Source: Legionella bozemanae (GTDB lineage: Bacteria; Pseudomonadota; Gammaproteobacteria; Legionellales; Legionellaceae). Taken from it: DNA of 64,000 bases. The translations under genes and the position numbers were made by a program. The stretch is from positions 57,696-121,695 of the forward strand of contig NZ_LBAW01000014.1 in NCBI RefSeq assembly GCF_001648595.1, given 5' to 3'. Position 1 is the stretch's first letter. Every line of letters begins with the position of its first letter. The notes below the pieces were generated by a model. It was not told where the DNA came from. It did not search any database and worked only from the letters and a program-made list of their open reading frames with translations. Below are positions 19,562 through 28,512 of this stretch, in pieces.

Positions 19562-20785
19562 CTAGCTTGGTTCGGGCTCTATAGTTTTTTTCCTGGCTGA
19601 TTTGTAACGAGCCTGTTTCTCAATATCAATGTAGCGATCCGTTGTTGCACTGGAACTATGACCCGCATCATCTCGGACATGTTCACGAGGGCGAATTTTA
19701 ACATCTTCAGAGATTCCAGTATGCCTTAGCCAGTGGACAGTAGCTGCAGCCAAATTATCGGCTTCCTCAATATGCCCTTTTATTCTCAGTTGCTCACCAG
19801 CCAAGTCAAAACAACGCTGAATGATTCTTCGTATTGGTGCTGTATCACTTATAGGACCGTTACCACGAATCTTGGGAATAAGCGGACTATTATCCGCCGG
19901 AGAGGGAAGAGGAGATAAACCCAGGAAACAACGCCATCGCATTAAACTCTCTAACATGGCATCGCTCACTGCGATCTGTCGCTCTTTATTTCCTTTACCG
20001 ACGGTGGTAAACCACCAGTGGCCGTTACTGTCCTTGGAAAAATCATTCATGCTCGGGATCCAGCGATCGCTTGCTGCCAGTTCAGATATACGTAAATACA
20101 TACCAAATAACATGCTCAGCATGAACCGGGTGCGTTCATGCTTCAAAGGGGATTCTGCTGCAAGGGATTCGGCAGCTTCCAATACCGCGCCCCATTGAAC
20201 CAGGCTAAGTCTGCGTATAGGAGCATTATGTTGTTTCTTGCGAATAAATTTACTTTTTTGACGAATTAGCGCAATCGGATTAGAGACCAAATACTCTTCA
20301 GCAATTAAAAAATTAAATAAGGTGCTTAAAATAGCAAATATCTCTTGAATAGCGCCTTGAGATAAATTGAATTGCTCAATTTCAGGCTTATGTCCATTTT
20401 TTATTGCAGATTTACTTAATGTAACTACAAAAGGCTTCCATTCTTCATTAGGGGTGCGCTTTCCTTCTTTTTCAATAAAACGGGGTACTTTTTTTAAACC
20501 GATCCAGGATTTTGGTGGATTTTGACAAAAATGGATGTATTGCTCTATATCATCACGTTTCAATTCGTTTATTGTTGCTTTTTTAATTAACCAGGACCAC
20601 TGTAATAAACGCTCAGTTTCTCTGCGGTAACTGTTAAATGTGCCTTGACTACCGGTATAACTTTTCAGAAAACTTAAAGCGTAATTAAAATCATTTTGAA
20701 AGCGCAGATCGGGCAATACGACATGCTCATGATTTTTATGTAAGTAATTCATATTGTCGAAGATAGGAAGCAGTTTTAATTTCAT
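19562..20785 (-). CDS. Tyrosine-type site-specific recombinase
   Basis: The protein has an N-terminal core-binding region with SYTGSQGTFNSYRRETERLL and YIHFCQNPPKSW. The catalytic domain shows the tyrosine recombinase residues: Arg in MYLRISEL, Lys in VGKGNKERQIAV, HWLRHT (His-x-x-Arg), then GHSSSATTDRYI (His and nucleophilic Tyr). I prefer the ATG at 20785 (407 residues); a TTG at 20896 in the same frame is possible. It lies beside a tRNA cluster, as integrases do, but I see no phage or island genes next to it. It could be a resident recombinase or a stranded integrase. Confidence 0.82.
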   Translation of the reverse strand: MKLKLLPIFDNMNYLHKNHEHVVLPDLRFQNDFNYALSFLKSYTGSQGTFNSYRRETERLLQWSWLIKKATINELKRDDIEQYIHFCQNPPKSWIGLKKVPRFIEKEGKRTPNEEWKPFVVTLSKSAIKNGHKPEIEQFNLSQGAIQEIFAILSTLFNFLIAEEYLVSNPIALIRQKSKFIRKKQHNAPIRRLSLVQWGAVLEAAESLAAESPLKHERTRFMLSMLFGMYLRISELAASDRWIPSMNDFSKDSNGHWWFTTVGKGNKERQIAVSDAMLESLMRWRCFLGLSPLPSPADNSPLIPKIRGNGPISDTAPIRRIIQRCFDLAGEQLRIKGHIEEADNLAAATVHWLRHTGISEDVKIRPREHVRDDAGHSSSATTDRYIDIEKQARYKSARKKTIEPEPS

Positions 20786-20974
20786 AATATTTATTGGGAG
20801 TTTATTATAATCACTAATGCTAGCTGAAAAGTGATGAAGATACGAGTAGGAGCATGAGCTTAAGTATTTGGATGTACACTCAGCTATATGTTTCAAAAAA
20901 TGTCGATTTGTTCAAGCTAAATAAGCATCTTCACACATAAAGTAAAATTAATGAAAATTAAATGAATTAAGATA

Positions 20975-21003
20975 TTGACCTTGATGAAAGCACCTAGTAT
21001 TAT
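20975..21003 (+). promoter_or_regulatory. Sigma-70 promoter of the Pro-Arg-His-Leu tRNA cluster
   Basis: The -35 box TTGACC (20975-20980), 17-base spacer and -10 box TATTAT (20998-21003) are followed by a GC-rich discriminator (CTGCGCTC), as expected for stringently controlled stable RNA promoters. The first tRNA begins at 21032. Confidence 0.78.
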
Positions 21004-21031
21004 CTGCGCTCTGTCCTTGGGACGGGTTTTA

Positions 21032-21108
21032 CGGGGTGTAGCGCAGTCTGGTAGCGCGCCTGCTTTGGGAGCAGGATGTCGGGGGTTCGAATCCCTCCAC
21101 CCCGACCA
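21032..21108 (+). tRNA. tRNA-Pro (TGG)
   Basis: The acceptor CGGGGTG pairs with CACCCCG, and CCA is encoded. The anticodon stem CCTGC/GCAGG frames loop TTTGGGA, giving anticodon TGG. It is first in a four-tRNA cluster and nearest to the recombinase gene. Confidence 0.95.
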
Positions 21109-21112
21109 AGAT

Positions 21113-21189
21113 GCGCCCGTAGCTCATCTGGATAGAGCATCGGCCTTCTAAGCCGAGGGTAGCAGGTTCGAATCCTGCCGGGCGTGCCA
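21113..21189 (+). tRNA. tRNA-Arg (TCT)
   Basis: The acceptor GCGCCCG pairs with CGGGCGT, and CCA is encoded. The anticodon stem CGGCC/GCCGA-type arm frames a loop with TCT. It lies four bases after tRNA-Pro. Confidence 0.95.
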
Positions 21190-21232
21190 GCCCAGATCTT
21201 GTTCATAAGAATTTCTGGTAAAAAGTTTTTAT

Positions 21233-21309
21233 GGTGAGCGTAGCTCAGTTGGTAGAGCCCCGGGTTGTGATCCCGGTTGTCGTGGGTTCGAGTCCCATCG
21301 TTCACCCCA
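21233..21309 (+). tRNA. tRNA-His (GTG)
   Basis: It has the extra 5' G typical of tRNA-His: acceptor GGTGAGCG pairs with CGTTCACC, followed by CCA. The anticodon is GTG, in CGGGTTGTGATCCCG. Confidence 0.95.
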
Positions 21310-21392
21310 TTTGAGAAAAAATGGTTTATCGCTAAAGATTTTATCTGAGTCTTTACAAGACCGAATTACTGATTGATAATCCAACCTGATTT

Positions 21393-21477
21393 GCGAAAGT
21401 GGCGGAATTGGTAGACGCACTGGATTTAGGTTCCAGCGGGGCGACCCGTGAGAGTTCGAGTCTCTCCTTTCGCACCA
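21393..21477 (+). tRNA. tRNA-Leu (TAG)
   Basis: This 85-base class II tRNA has a long variable arm. The acceptor GCGAAAG pairs with CTTTCGC, and CCA is encoded. The anticodon TAG lies in GGATTTAGGTTCC. It ends 29 bases before the tig start, so it may share a transcript with tig. Confidence 0.95.
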
Positions 21478-21506
21478 TTATATTATAATTCCAAGAGGTG
21501 AAATTG

Positions 21507-22847
21507 ATGCAAGTTTCTGTTGAGACCTTAAAAGGTTTGGAACGTAAGGTAACAGTTTCTGTACCTTCAGAGAAAGTTGAGGAAGAAGTGAGCTTACGTC
21601 TCAAGAGTCTTGCTCGCAAAGTTAAAATTGATGGTTTTCGTCCCGGTAAAGTACCCATGCATGTTGTCGTCAGCCGCTACTCTCAAAGTGTTCGTGAAGA
21701 GGTTGCGCGCGAGATGGTTCAATCCACATTATACGAAGCATTGCAAAAAAATGAATTAATTCCTGCTGGCTATCCCTCTGTAGAGCCTGAGCAAATAGAG
21801 AAAGGTAAGGATTTTAAATATACCGCAACATTTGAAGTGATGCCTGTATTTGAGATTGCTGAATTAAATCAAGCAGCAGTTGAACTAGCTCGTTCAGAAG
21901 TGACTGATAAAGATGTTGAAAGCATGTTGGATAAACTTCGTGAACAAAATAAAGAATGGCATGATGTATCTCGACCTGTCAAAAAAGGCGACAAAGTCGT
22001 TATCGATTTTGAAGGCTACCTCGATGATAAACTTTTTGATGGTGGCAGCGCTAAAGGGCATGAATTAATTATTGGTTCTGGAGCAATGATTCCTGGATTT
22101 GAAGATGGAATTATTGGCAATAAAAAAGAGAAGCCTTTTGATATTAAAGTAACTTTTCCTGAAGATTATGGTCATAAAGAATTAGCAGGCAAAGAAGCTG
22201 TTTTCAAAATTACGATTCATAATGTCATGGAAGGAAAGCTTCCTGAACTTAATGATGAGTTTGCTGCGAAGTTTAATATCAAGGAAGGTGGTATCGACGC
22301 GCTGAAAAAAGACATTAAAGAAAATATGACTCGTGAGTTAGAGCGTCGTGTGAGCATGATGAACAGGGAAAAGTTGTTTGATAAATTAATGGAAGTAAAT
22401 ACCATTGAATTGCCAATCGCTTTAATTGACAAAGAAATCGAACATCTGAAGCACGATATGTATCATCGTCTTTTTGGACATGAACATCATGAGAATGAAA
22501 AGATTCCTGATTTCCCACGAGAGCTTTTCGAAGATCAAGCAAAACGACGTGTTCATCTTGGTTTACTCTTTTCAGAGTATGTTAAAAAACACCAAATTGT
22601 CGCTGATAAAGATAAAGTGAATGCATTAATTGAACGGTTTGCCAGTGCTTATGAAAATCCTGATGAGCTTCGTGCTTGGTATCAAAACAGCAAAGAGCAC
22701 ATGGCTGAAATTGAAGCACTTGTTATGGAAGAAATGGTTGCAGATAAAATCGCTGAGGATGCAAAAGTTAAATATAAAAATAAAGATTATGATTCAGTCA
22801 TGAATCCTAAACCAGCAACTGAAGCGACAGAGAAAAAAGGAGAGTAA
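21507..22847 (+). CDS. tig: Trigger factor (ribosome-associated chaperone and PPIase)
   Basis: Trigger factor meets nascent chains at the ribosome exit. The 446-residue protein has an N-terminal ribosome-binding domain with signature [12 protein letters not shown] at ~44-55, a FKBP-type PPIase domain with [10 protein letters not shown] and [15 protein letters not shown] at ~160-245, and a C-terminal chaperone domain. I chose the ATG at 21507 because AAGAGG lies eight bases upstream and the protein then begins [13 protein letters not shown], the family start. An in-frame GTG three codons earlier overlaps that ribosome site. It is followed after four bases by clpP. Confidence 0.97.
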   Translation: MQVSVETLKGLERKVTVSVPSEKVEEEVSLRLKSLARKVKIDGFRPGKVPMHVVVSRYSQSVREEVAREMVQSTLYEALQKNELIPAGYPSVEPEQIEKGKDFKYTATFEVMPVFEIAELNQAAVELARSEVTDKDVESMLDKLREQNKEWHDVSRPVKKGDKVVIDFEGYLDDKLFDGGSAKGHELIIGSGAMIPGFEDGIIGNKKEKPFDIKVTFPEDYGHKELAGKEAVFKITIHNVMEGKLPELNDEFAAKFNIKEGGIDALKKDIKENMTRELERRVSMMNREKLFDKLMEVNTIELPIALIDKEIEHLKHDMYHRLFGHEHHENEKIPDFPRELFEDQAKRRVHLGLLFSEYVKKHQIVADKDKVNALIERFASAYENPDELRAWYQNSKEHMAEIEALVMEEMVADKIAEDAKVKYKNKDYDSVMNPKPATEATEKKGE

Positions 22848-22851
22848 TTAT

Positions 22852-23490
22852 ATGTCGGGCTATTCAGAGAACATAATTCGCAATGCCAGTGGATTAGTCC
22901 CAATGGTTATTGAACAAACCTCACGAGGTGAGCGTTCGTATGATATTTACTCAAGATTATTGAAAGAACGTATTATCTTTCTTTTGGGTGAAGTTGAAGA
23001 TCATATGGCTAATTTGGTGGTTGCTCAATTGTTGTTTCTTGAGTCTGAAAACCCTGAAAAGGATATTTCTCTCTATATTAATTCACCAGGAGGGGTCGTA
23101 ACTGCTGGCTTGGCAATTTACGATACCATCCAGTTTATTAAACCTGATGTAAGTACTTTATGTATAGGACAAGCAGCAAGTGCTGCTGCCTTGTTACTTT
23201 GTGCTGGAGCTGATGGTAAGAGATTCTGTTTACCAAACTCACGAGTGATGATTCACCAGCCATTAGGAGGGTATCGAGGTCAAGCAACTGACATCGAAAT
23301 TCATGCTCGCGAGACATTAGCTGTAAGAGAGCGGTTAAATACTATTATGGCAAAGCATACTAAAAAGACACCAGATCAAATTATGCGCGATACTGAGCGT
23401 GATAATTTTATGAGCGCCACACAAGCTGTTGAGTACGGCTTGGTTGATAAAGTGCTTTATGATCGAGAGTCAGTAAGTAAATCAGAGTAA
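22852..23490 (+). CDS. clpP: ATP-dependent Clp protease proteolytic subunit
   Basis: ClpP is the barrel-shaped serine peptidase that degrades proteins fed by ClpX or ClpA. The 212-residue protein has Ser110 in [10 protein letters not shown], His135 in MIHQPLGG, and the family stretch [18 protein letters not shown]. The ribosome site AAGGAG lies just inside the end of tig, so tig-clpP is one operon. A short N-terminal propeptide before GLVPMVIEQ is likely cleaved. clpX follows after a 289-base gap containing a palindromic repeat. Confidence 0.97.
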   Translation: MSGYSENIIRNASGLVPMVIEQTSRGERSYDIYSRLLKERIIFLLGEVEDHMANLVVAQLLFLESENPEKDISLYINSPGGVVTAGLAIYDTIQFIKPDVSTLCIGQAASAAALLLCAGADGKRFCLPNSRVMIHQPLGGYRGQATDIEIHARETLAVRERLNTIMAKHTKKTPDQIMRDTERDNFMSATQAVEYGLVDKVLYDRESVSKSE

Positions 23491-23531
23491 TTATTTTTCA
23501 TTAAATTTAAAGAACTGAACTATAATGTATC

Positions 23532-23610
23532 GTAGCTTAGGTGCAGTGAAGCGGAACCTGGGTTTGAGGTTCAGGCTTACCGGGTTCCGCTTCACTGCAC
23601 CCAGGCTAGG
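23532..23610. repeat. Family-A dispersed palindromic repeat between clpP and clpX
   Basis: Arms of about 31 bases (GTAGCTTAGGTGCAGTGAAG, then CGGAACC; and GGTTCCGCTTCACTGCACCC, then AGGCTA) form a near-perfect hairpin around an ~18-base loop. Near-identical elements lie at 39616 and 52177. Confidence 0.8.
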
Positions 23611-23779
23611 AATGCGATAGGGGTCCCTTTTATATTGATTCATTATTACTTCTTCGTATTTTTGCTTTATTTAAAAAAATAATTGCCCTGAATAACAGTG
23701 GCATATCTTTTTCTGATTGACTAATATTTTACATATATTATCTATTTTTCCGATAATCGTTGTAAGAAGGGGTTTGGTT

Positions 23780-25054
23780 ATGAGTAAATCCGGTAACGGA
23801 AGTGGCGATAAAGTTTTGTATTGTTCTTTTTGCGGCAAGAGCCAACATGAAGTAAAAAAATTGATTGCTGGCCCTTCTGTGTTTGTATGTGATGAGTGTG
23901 TTGAACTGTGTAATGATATTATCCGTGAAGAAACCCATGAATCGCATGAAGAGACAGACGTACGCTTACCATCACCTAAAGAAATTTCAACTTTTTTGGA
24001 TGAGTACGTCATTGGACAATCACATGCAAAAAAAGTCTTGTCCGTAGCTGTATATAATCATTACAAGCGATTACAACATAAAAGTGAAGATGGAGTTGAG
24101 CTTGGTAAAAGTAATATTTTACTTATTGGTCCAACTGGAAGCGGCAAAACACTTTTAGCTCAGACGTTGGCTCGTATCCTCAATGTTCCATTTGCTATGG
24201 CTGATGCAACCACACTTACTGAAGCAGGTTATGTAGGTGAAGATGTAGAAAATATTATTCAGAAGCTTCTACAGAAGTGTGATTACGATGTAGATAAAGC
24301 TCAGCATGGTATCGTTTACATTGATGAAATTGATAAGATATCACGTAAATCTGATAATCCTTCTATTACCCGAGATGTTTCTGGTGAAGGAGTTCAACAA
24401 GCACTTTTAAAACTGATAGAAGGTACAATCGCATCAGTTCCCCCGCAAGGTGGTCGCAAACATCCACAACAAGAATTTTTGCAAGTAGATACTTCAAATA
24501 TTTTATTTATTTGTGGTGGAGCCTTTGCTGGATTAGAAAAAGTGATAAGAGAACGAAGTGATAAGTCAGGTATTGGCTTTTCTGCTCAATTAAAAAATAA
24601 AAAAGAAACCAATGATGAAATATCCAAGGTATTGAATCAATTGGAATCTGACGATCTAATTAAATACGGATTAATACCAGAGTTTGTTGGACGATTACCT
24701 GTAGTTGCCACATTACAGGAGTTGGATGAATCAGCTCTAATTGATATTTTAACTAATCCTAAAAATGCTTTGACCAAACAATTCCAGTCTTTATTCAAAA
24801 TGGAAGAAGTGGAACTTGAATTTAGAGAAGAAGCATTGACAGCCATTGCCAAAAAAGCTCTAGAAAGAAAAATGGGTGCACGAGGGTTACGTGCAATACT
24901 TGAAAATATTCTTTTAGACACCATGTATGAATTACCTTCTCTTGAAGGAGTAATTAAGGTTGTGGTTGATGAGAATGCCGTGAATAGCTCATCTAAACCC
25001 ATTCTTATTTATGAACAGGATGGGATGAAGAGTGCAGCAGGTGGTCAAGAGTAG
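23780..25054 (+). CDS. clpX: ATP-dependent Clp protease ATP-binding subunit ClpX
   Basis: ClpX is the AAA+ unfoldase that recognises tagged substrates and threads them into ClpP. The 424-residue protein has a C4 zinc-binding domain ([11 protein letters not shown] and [12 protein letters not shown]), Walker A GPTGSGKT, Walker [11 protein letters not shown], pore loop [10 protein letters not shown] and the ClpP-docking IGF loop (GIGFSAQL). I chose the ATG at 23780 ([11 protein letters not shown]), with AAGGGG seven bases upstream; the frame opens earlier but lacks a ribosome site. Confidence 0.97.
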   Translation: MSKSGNGSGDKVLYCSFCGKSQHEVKKLIAGPSVFVCDECVELCNDIIREETHESHEETDVRLPSPKEISTFLDEYVIGQSHAKKVLSVAVYNHYKRLQHKSEDGVELGKSNILLIGPTGSGKTLLAQTLARILNVPFAMADATTLTEAGYVGEDVENIIQKLLQKCDYDVDKAQHGIVYIDEIDKISRKSDNPSITRDVSGEGVQQALLKLIEGTIASVPPQGGRKHPQQEFLQVDTSNILFICGGAFAGLEKVIRERSDKSGIGFSAQLKNKKETNDEISKVLNQLESDDLIKYGLIPEFVGRLPVVATLQELDESALIDILTNPKNALTKQFQSLFKMEEVELEFREEALTAIAKKALERKMGARGLRAILENILLDTMYELPSLEGVIKVVVDENAVNSSSKPILIYEQDGMKSAAGGQE

Positions 25055-25068
25055 AGTTTCTACTCTTT

Positions 25069-25093
25069 ATCTCTCCTGCATTGCGGGAGAGAT
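25069..25093 (+). terminator. Stem-loop after clpX
   Basis: ATCTCTCC and GGAGAGAT form a perfect eight-bp stem (plus a further C-G option), starting 15 bases after the clpX stop. The following sequence CTTTAAGG is only weakly T-rich, so termination may be partial. Confidence 0.5.
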
Positions 25094-25215
25094 CTTTAAG
25101 GAACTTTCTTAATTATAACGCTTCAATTTCTTGCAATAACTCTCCCTTCCTTTTAAATTATAAATTAGTAGTCACGAGAATAATAATAAGTTTTCCGTTT
25201 AAATAAGGGTTCATT

Positions 25216-27657
25216 ATGTCCACTGAAATTAAAGAGACTTCGAATGAGACAGAAAATCTGTCTAATATACCTGTATTACCATTAAGAGACGTAGTGGTCT
25301 ACCCTCATATGGTTATTCCTTTGTTTGTTGGACGAGGAAAATCAATTAAAGCCCTAGAAGCGGCAATGGTTGATAGTAAACAAATTTTTTTGGTAGCACA
25401 GAAAAAATCATCGAATGATGATCCGACTGCTGCTGATATTTTCCAAGTAGGTACGTTATCTAGCGTCCTTCAGTTACTGAAACTACCTGATGGAACTGTA
25501 AAAGTTTTAGTCGAGGGTGAAAAGCGTGCTAGAGCAAAAGAATACAATCAAACTAAAGGATATCTAGAAGCTGATCTCGAGTTAATTGAAGATGAAAATA
25601 CTGCGGTACAAGAACCGGATATTGGCATTTTGATGCGCTCCTTAATGTCGCAGTTTGAGCAATACATTAAGCTGAATAAAAAGATTCCACCTGAGGTTTT
25701 ATCGCCTCTTGCTGGTATAGAAGAACCCGGCCGTTTAGCAGATACCATTGCTGCCCACTTAACGCTGAAGGTAGACGATAAGCAAGAGTTATTGGAAACA
25801 AAAGATGTAGGAACTCGTCTTGAACGTTTAATGTCTGCTATCGAGAATGAAATTGACTTATTACATGTTGAAAAACGTGTGAGAGGGCGTGTTAAGCGGC
25901 AAATGGAAAAAAGTCAGAGAGAGTATTATCTCAATGAACAAATGAAAGCGATTCAAAAAGAATTGGGCGAGTTAGGCGAAGAAGGCAATGAAATTGAGCA
26001 ACTGGAAAACTCGATTAATAAAGCCGGTATGCCCAAAGAAGCCAAAGAAAAATCGCTTGCAGAGCTTCATAAGTTGAAAATGATGTCACCCATGTCTGCT
26101 GAAGCGACCGTTATCCGCAATTATCTTGATTGGATGCTTTCAGTACCCTGGAAAAAGAGAACTAAAATTCAATTTGATTTGCTTAAAGCAGAAAAATTAT
26201 TGGATAAAGAACATTATGGTCTAGAGCGGGTTAAAGAACGCATTATTGAATATCTGGCTGTTCAGCAACGTGTAAAACGCTTAAAAGGACCTATTCTTTG
26301 TCTTGTTGGACCTCCAGGAGTAGGTAAAACTTCATTAGGACAATCTATTGCAAATGCTACAGGCCGTACATTTATCCGTATTGCTTTGGGTGGTGTTCGC
26401 GATGAAGCGGAAATCCGCGGTCATAGAAGAACATATATCGGGTCAATGCCAGGAAAGATTATTCAGAAACTATGCAAGGCTGGTGTAAAAAATCCGCTAA
26501 TTATGTTGGATGAGGTGGATAAAATGGCTATGGATTTCCGAGGAGACCCGGCTGCAGCGTTACTCGAGGTATTGGATCCTGAGCAGAACCATACGTTTAA
26601 CGATCATTATCTTGAAGTGGATTATGATTTGAGTGACGTTATGTTTATTGCAACGGCAAATTCTCTGGAAATTCCTGCTCCATTACTAGATAGAATGGAA
26701 GTGATTCGACTTGCAGGGTATACAGAAGATGAAAAGGTAAGTATTGCTGAGAAATATCTTGTTCCTAAACAAGTCGTCTTGAACGGTCTGAGTAACGATG
26801 AAATACATATTAGTGAGGGTGCGATTCGAGATGTTATCCGTCACTATACTCGGGAAGCAGGCGTGCGTAATTTAGAGCGCGATATTGCTAGTATTTGCCG
26901 AAAAGTCGTAAAAGAAATTTTGTCGAATAAAAAAGTTAAAAAAATGACTGTAACCACAAGCAATGTTGAAAAATATTTGGGTGTGAAAAAATTCCGATAT
27001 GGTTTGGCTGAAGAGTTTGACCAAGTGGGACAGGTTACCGGTTTGGCTTGGACAAGCGTTGGTGGCGAATTGCTAACGATTGAAGCATCAATGATGCCTG
27101 GTAAAGGTAAAGTGACGCATACAGGTCAATTGGGTGAAGTCATGCAGGAGTCCATTCATGCGGCGATGACGGTTGTACGAAGTCGTGCTAAAAAACTTGG
27201 TTTACCTGATGATTTTTATGATAAGAACGATTTTCACGTTCACGTGCCCGAAGGTGCTACACCAAAAGATGGTCCAAGCGCAGGAATAGGTATGTGTACC
27301 GTATTGGTTTCTGTCGTGACCCAGATTCCTGTTAAAGCGGATGTAGCGATGACAGGCGAAATAACGCTAAGAGGGCAGGTGTTGCCGATAGGTGGTCTCA
27401 AAGAAAAATTATTGGCGGCTCATCGAGGTGGAATTAAGCATGTCATTATACCTGAGGAAAATGTAAAAGATTTGGAAGAAATTCCAGATAACGTTTTACG
27501 TAAGCTAACAATTCATCCTGTTAAGAGCATAGAACAGGTTCTAGAACTGGCTTTGCAACGCAGTCCTTGGGTAGATAAGCCAACAAATGTACAATCTGAG
27601 GCTTTAGTGGGTAAAAGATCAAAAAAAATTAAAAATAATGATTTACATACCCATTAA
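25216..27657 (+). CDS. lon: ATP-dependent protease Lon
   Basis: Lon is a cytosolic AAA+ serine protease for misfolded and regulatory proteins. The 813-residue protein has an N-terminal substrate-binding domain ([20 protein letters not shown]), Walker [11 protein letters not shown] at ~360, Walker [12 protein letters not shown], and a C-terminal Ser/Lys protease domain with the catalytic Ser in [11 protein letters not shown] at ~683. The size is close to the usual ~780-820. It lies between clpX and hupB, the order found in many gammaproteobacteria. No heat-shock promoter could be placed confidently in the 161-base gap. Confidence 0.97.
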   Translation: MSTEIKETSNETENLSNIPVLPLRDVVVYPHMVIPLFVGRGKSIKALEAAMVDSKQIFLVAQKKSSNDDPTAADIFQVGTLSSVLQLLKLPDGTVKVLVEGEKRARAKEYNQTKGYLEADLELIEDENTAVQEPDIGILMRSLMSQFEQYIKLNKKIPPEVLSPLAGIEEPGRLADTIAAHLTLKVDDKQELLETKDVGTRLERLMSAIENEIDLLHVEKRVRGRVKRQMEKSQREYYLNEQMKAIQKELGELGEEGNEIEQLENSINKAGMPKEAKEKSLAELHKLKMMSPMSAEATVIRNYLDWMLSVPWKKRTKIQFDLLKAEKLLDKEHYGLERVKERIIEYLAVQQRVKRLKGPILCLVGPPGVGKTSLGQSIANATGRTFIRIALGGVRDEAEIRGHRRTYIGSMPGKIIQKLCKAGVKNPLIMLDEVDKMAMDFRGDPAAALLEVLDPEQNHTFNDHYLEVDYDLSDVMFIATANSLEIPAPLLDRMEVIRLAGYTEDEKVSIAEKYLVPKQVVLNGLSNDEIHISEGAIRDVIRHYTREAGVRNLERDIASICRKVVKEILSNKKVKKMTVTTSNVEKYLGVKKFRYGLAEEFDQVGQVTGLAWTSVGGELLTIEASMMPGKGKVTHTGQLGEVMQESIHAAMTVVRSRAKKLGLPDDFYDKNDFHVHVPEGATPKDGPSAGIGMCTVLVSVVTQIPVKADVAMTGEITLRGQVLPIGGLKEKLLAAHRGGIKHVIIPEENVKDLEEIPDNVLRKLTIHPVKSIEQVLELALQRSPWVDKPTNVQSEALVGKRSKKIKNNDLHTH

Positions 27658-27788
27658 TTAGAGGTATATTTCGTTTCGTAGCCCGCCACTAGCGGGCATT
27701 GCAAGGAAGTAACTACTCGACCGGTTAATTTGATGAGTTTGGTTAAATTAACTTAGAAGTATGGAAGATTAACAGTATAGGGGAAGCA

Positions 27789-28067
27789 ATGAATAAGAGC
27801 GAATTAGTTGATGCTATAGCAAGTGGTTCGGGTTTAACAAAAGCTGACGCAAGCAGAGTTCTCGAAACTTTTACTAGTACTATTACTGATGCTTTAAGAA
27901 GTGGTGATCAAGTAGTGATACCTGGTTTCGGTTCTTTTTCAACAGGCAATCGTTCAGCAAGAACAGGTAGAAACCCACAAACTGGTAAAATTATTCAAAT
28001 TAAAGCGTCACGAGTAGCCAAGTTTAAAGCGGGTAAAAACCTGAAAGAAGCGGTGCAAGAAGCATAA
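27789..28067 (+). CDS. hupB: DNA-binding protein HU
   Basis: HU is a small nucleoid-associated protein that bends and compacts DNA as a dimer. The 92-residue protein has MNKSELVDAIASGSGLTKAD at the start, the beta-arm region GFGSFSTGNRSARTGRNPQT, and the C-terminal KFKAGKNLKEAV. The ribosome site GGGGAAGC precedes the ATG. lon-hupB is a widely conserved neighbourhood. The upstream 131-base gap holds a CCCGC/GCGGG hairpin near 27680. Confidence 0.97.
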   Translation: MNKSELVDAIASGSGLTKADASRVLETFTSTITDALRSGDQVVIPGFGSFSTGNRSARTGRNPQTGKIIQIKASRVAKFKAGKNLKEAVQEA

Positions 28068-28074
28068 GTTTTCA

Positions 28075-28150
28075 GGGTGCTTAGCTCAGCTGGGAGAGCA
28101 TCGCCCTTACAAGGCGAGGGTCGTAGGTTCGATCCCTACAGCACCCACCA
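28075..28150 (+). tRNA. tRNA-Val (TAC)
   Basis: The acceptor GGGTGCT pairs with AGCACCC, and CCA is encoded. The anticodon TAC lies in CGCCCTTACAAGGCG. It starts seven bases after the hupB stop, so processing from the hupB transcript is likely. Confidence 0.95.
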
Positions 28151-28156
28151 AGAAAT

Positions 28157-28233
28157 GGAGTGGTAGTTCAGTTGGTCAGAATACCGGCCTGTCACGCCGG
28201 GGGTCGCGGGTTCGAGCCCCGTCCACTCCGCCA
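28157..28233 (+). tRNA. tRNA-Asp (GTC)
   Basis: The acceptor GGAGTGG pairs with CCACTCC, followed by GCCA with encoded CCA. The anticodon GTC lies in CGGCCTGTCACGCCG. It is six bases after tRNA-Val and is followed by a strong terminator. Confidence 0.95.
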
Positions 28234-28237
28234 GATT

Positions 28238-28263
28238 AACGCGCCGTAAGGCGCGTTTTTTTT
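28238..28263 (+). terminator. Strong intrinsic terminator after tRNA-Asp
   Basis: A GC-rich stem AACGCGCC/GGCGCGTT with a GTAA tetraloop is followed directly by a run of eight or more T residues. It ends the hupB-tRNA-Val-tRNA-Asp transcript. Confidence 0.92.
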
Positions 28264-28512
28264 ATCTGGAATGAATGTTTGCTTCAACATTTTATTTCCT
28301 TCTCATTTCTGCTTGTCTTTAAGAGAAAGATTTAGATGAAGTTATGAAAAGAAGTAACGTACTCACTTCACTCTGATTTTTAGCTAATTCAGAAAAGAAA
28401 AATTTTGCTGGATAGGTGAATGTTTTTTGTTTTGATTTTTTTCAGTCTGGGTTATAATCAGCCCTCGCTAAATTAAAAATGCTTTATTTATTAATAATAT
28501 GGATCTCGGGAC

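Noticed and set aside
19562..21032. Integrated genomic island ending at tRNA-Pro
   Set aside because: The recombinase is the only mobility gene; its neighbour is a housekeeping ABC-F gene, and I saw no repeat of the tRNA 3' end nearby.
21000..21658. Minus-strand frames over the Pro-Arg-His-Leu tRNA cluster
   Set aside because: They are translations of tRNA genes on the wrong strand and of the start of tig; the tRNA cloverleafs explain the sequence.
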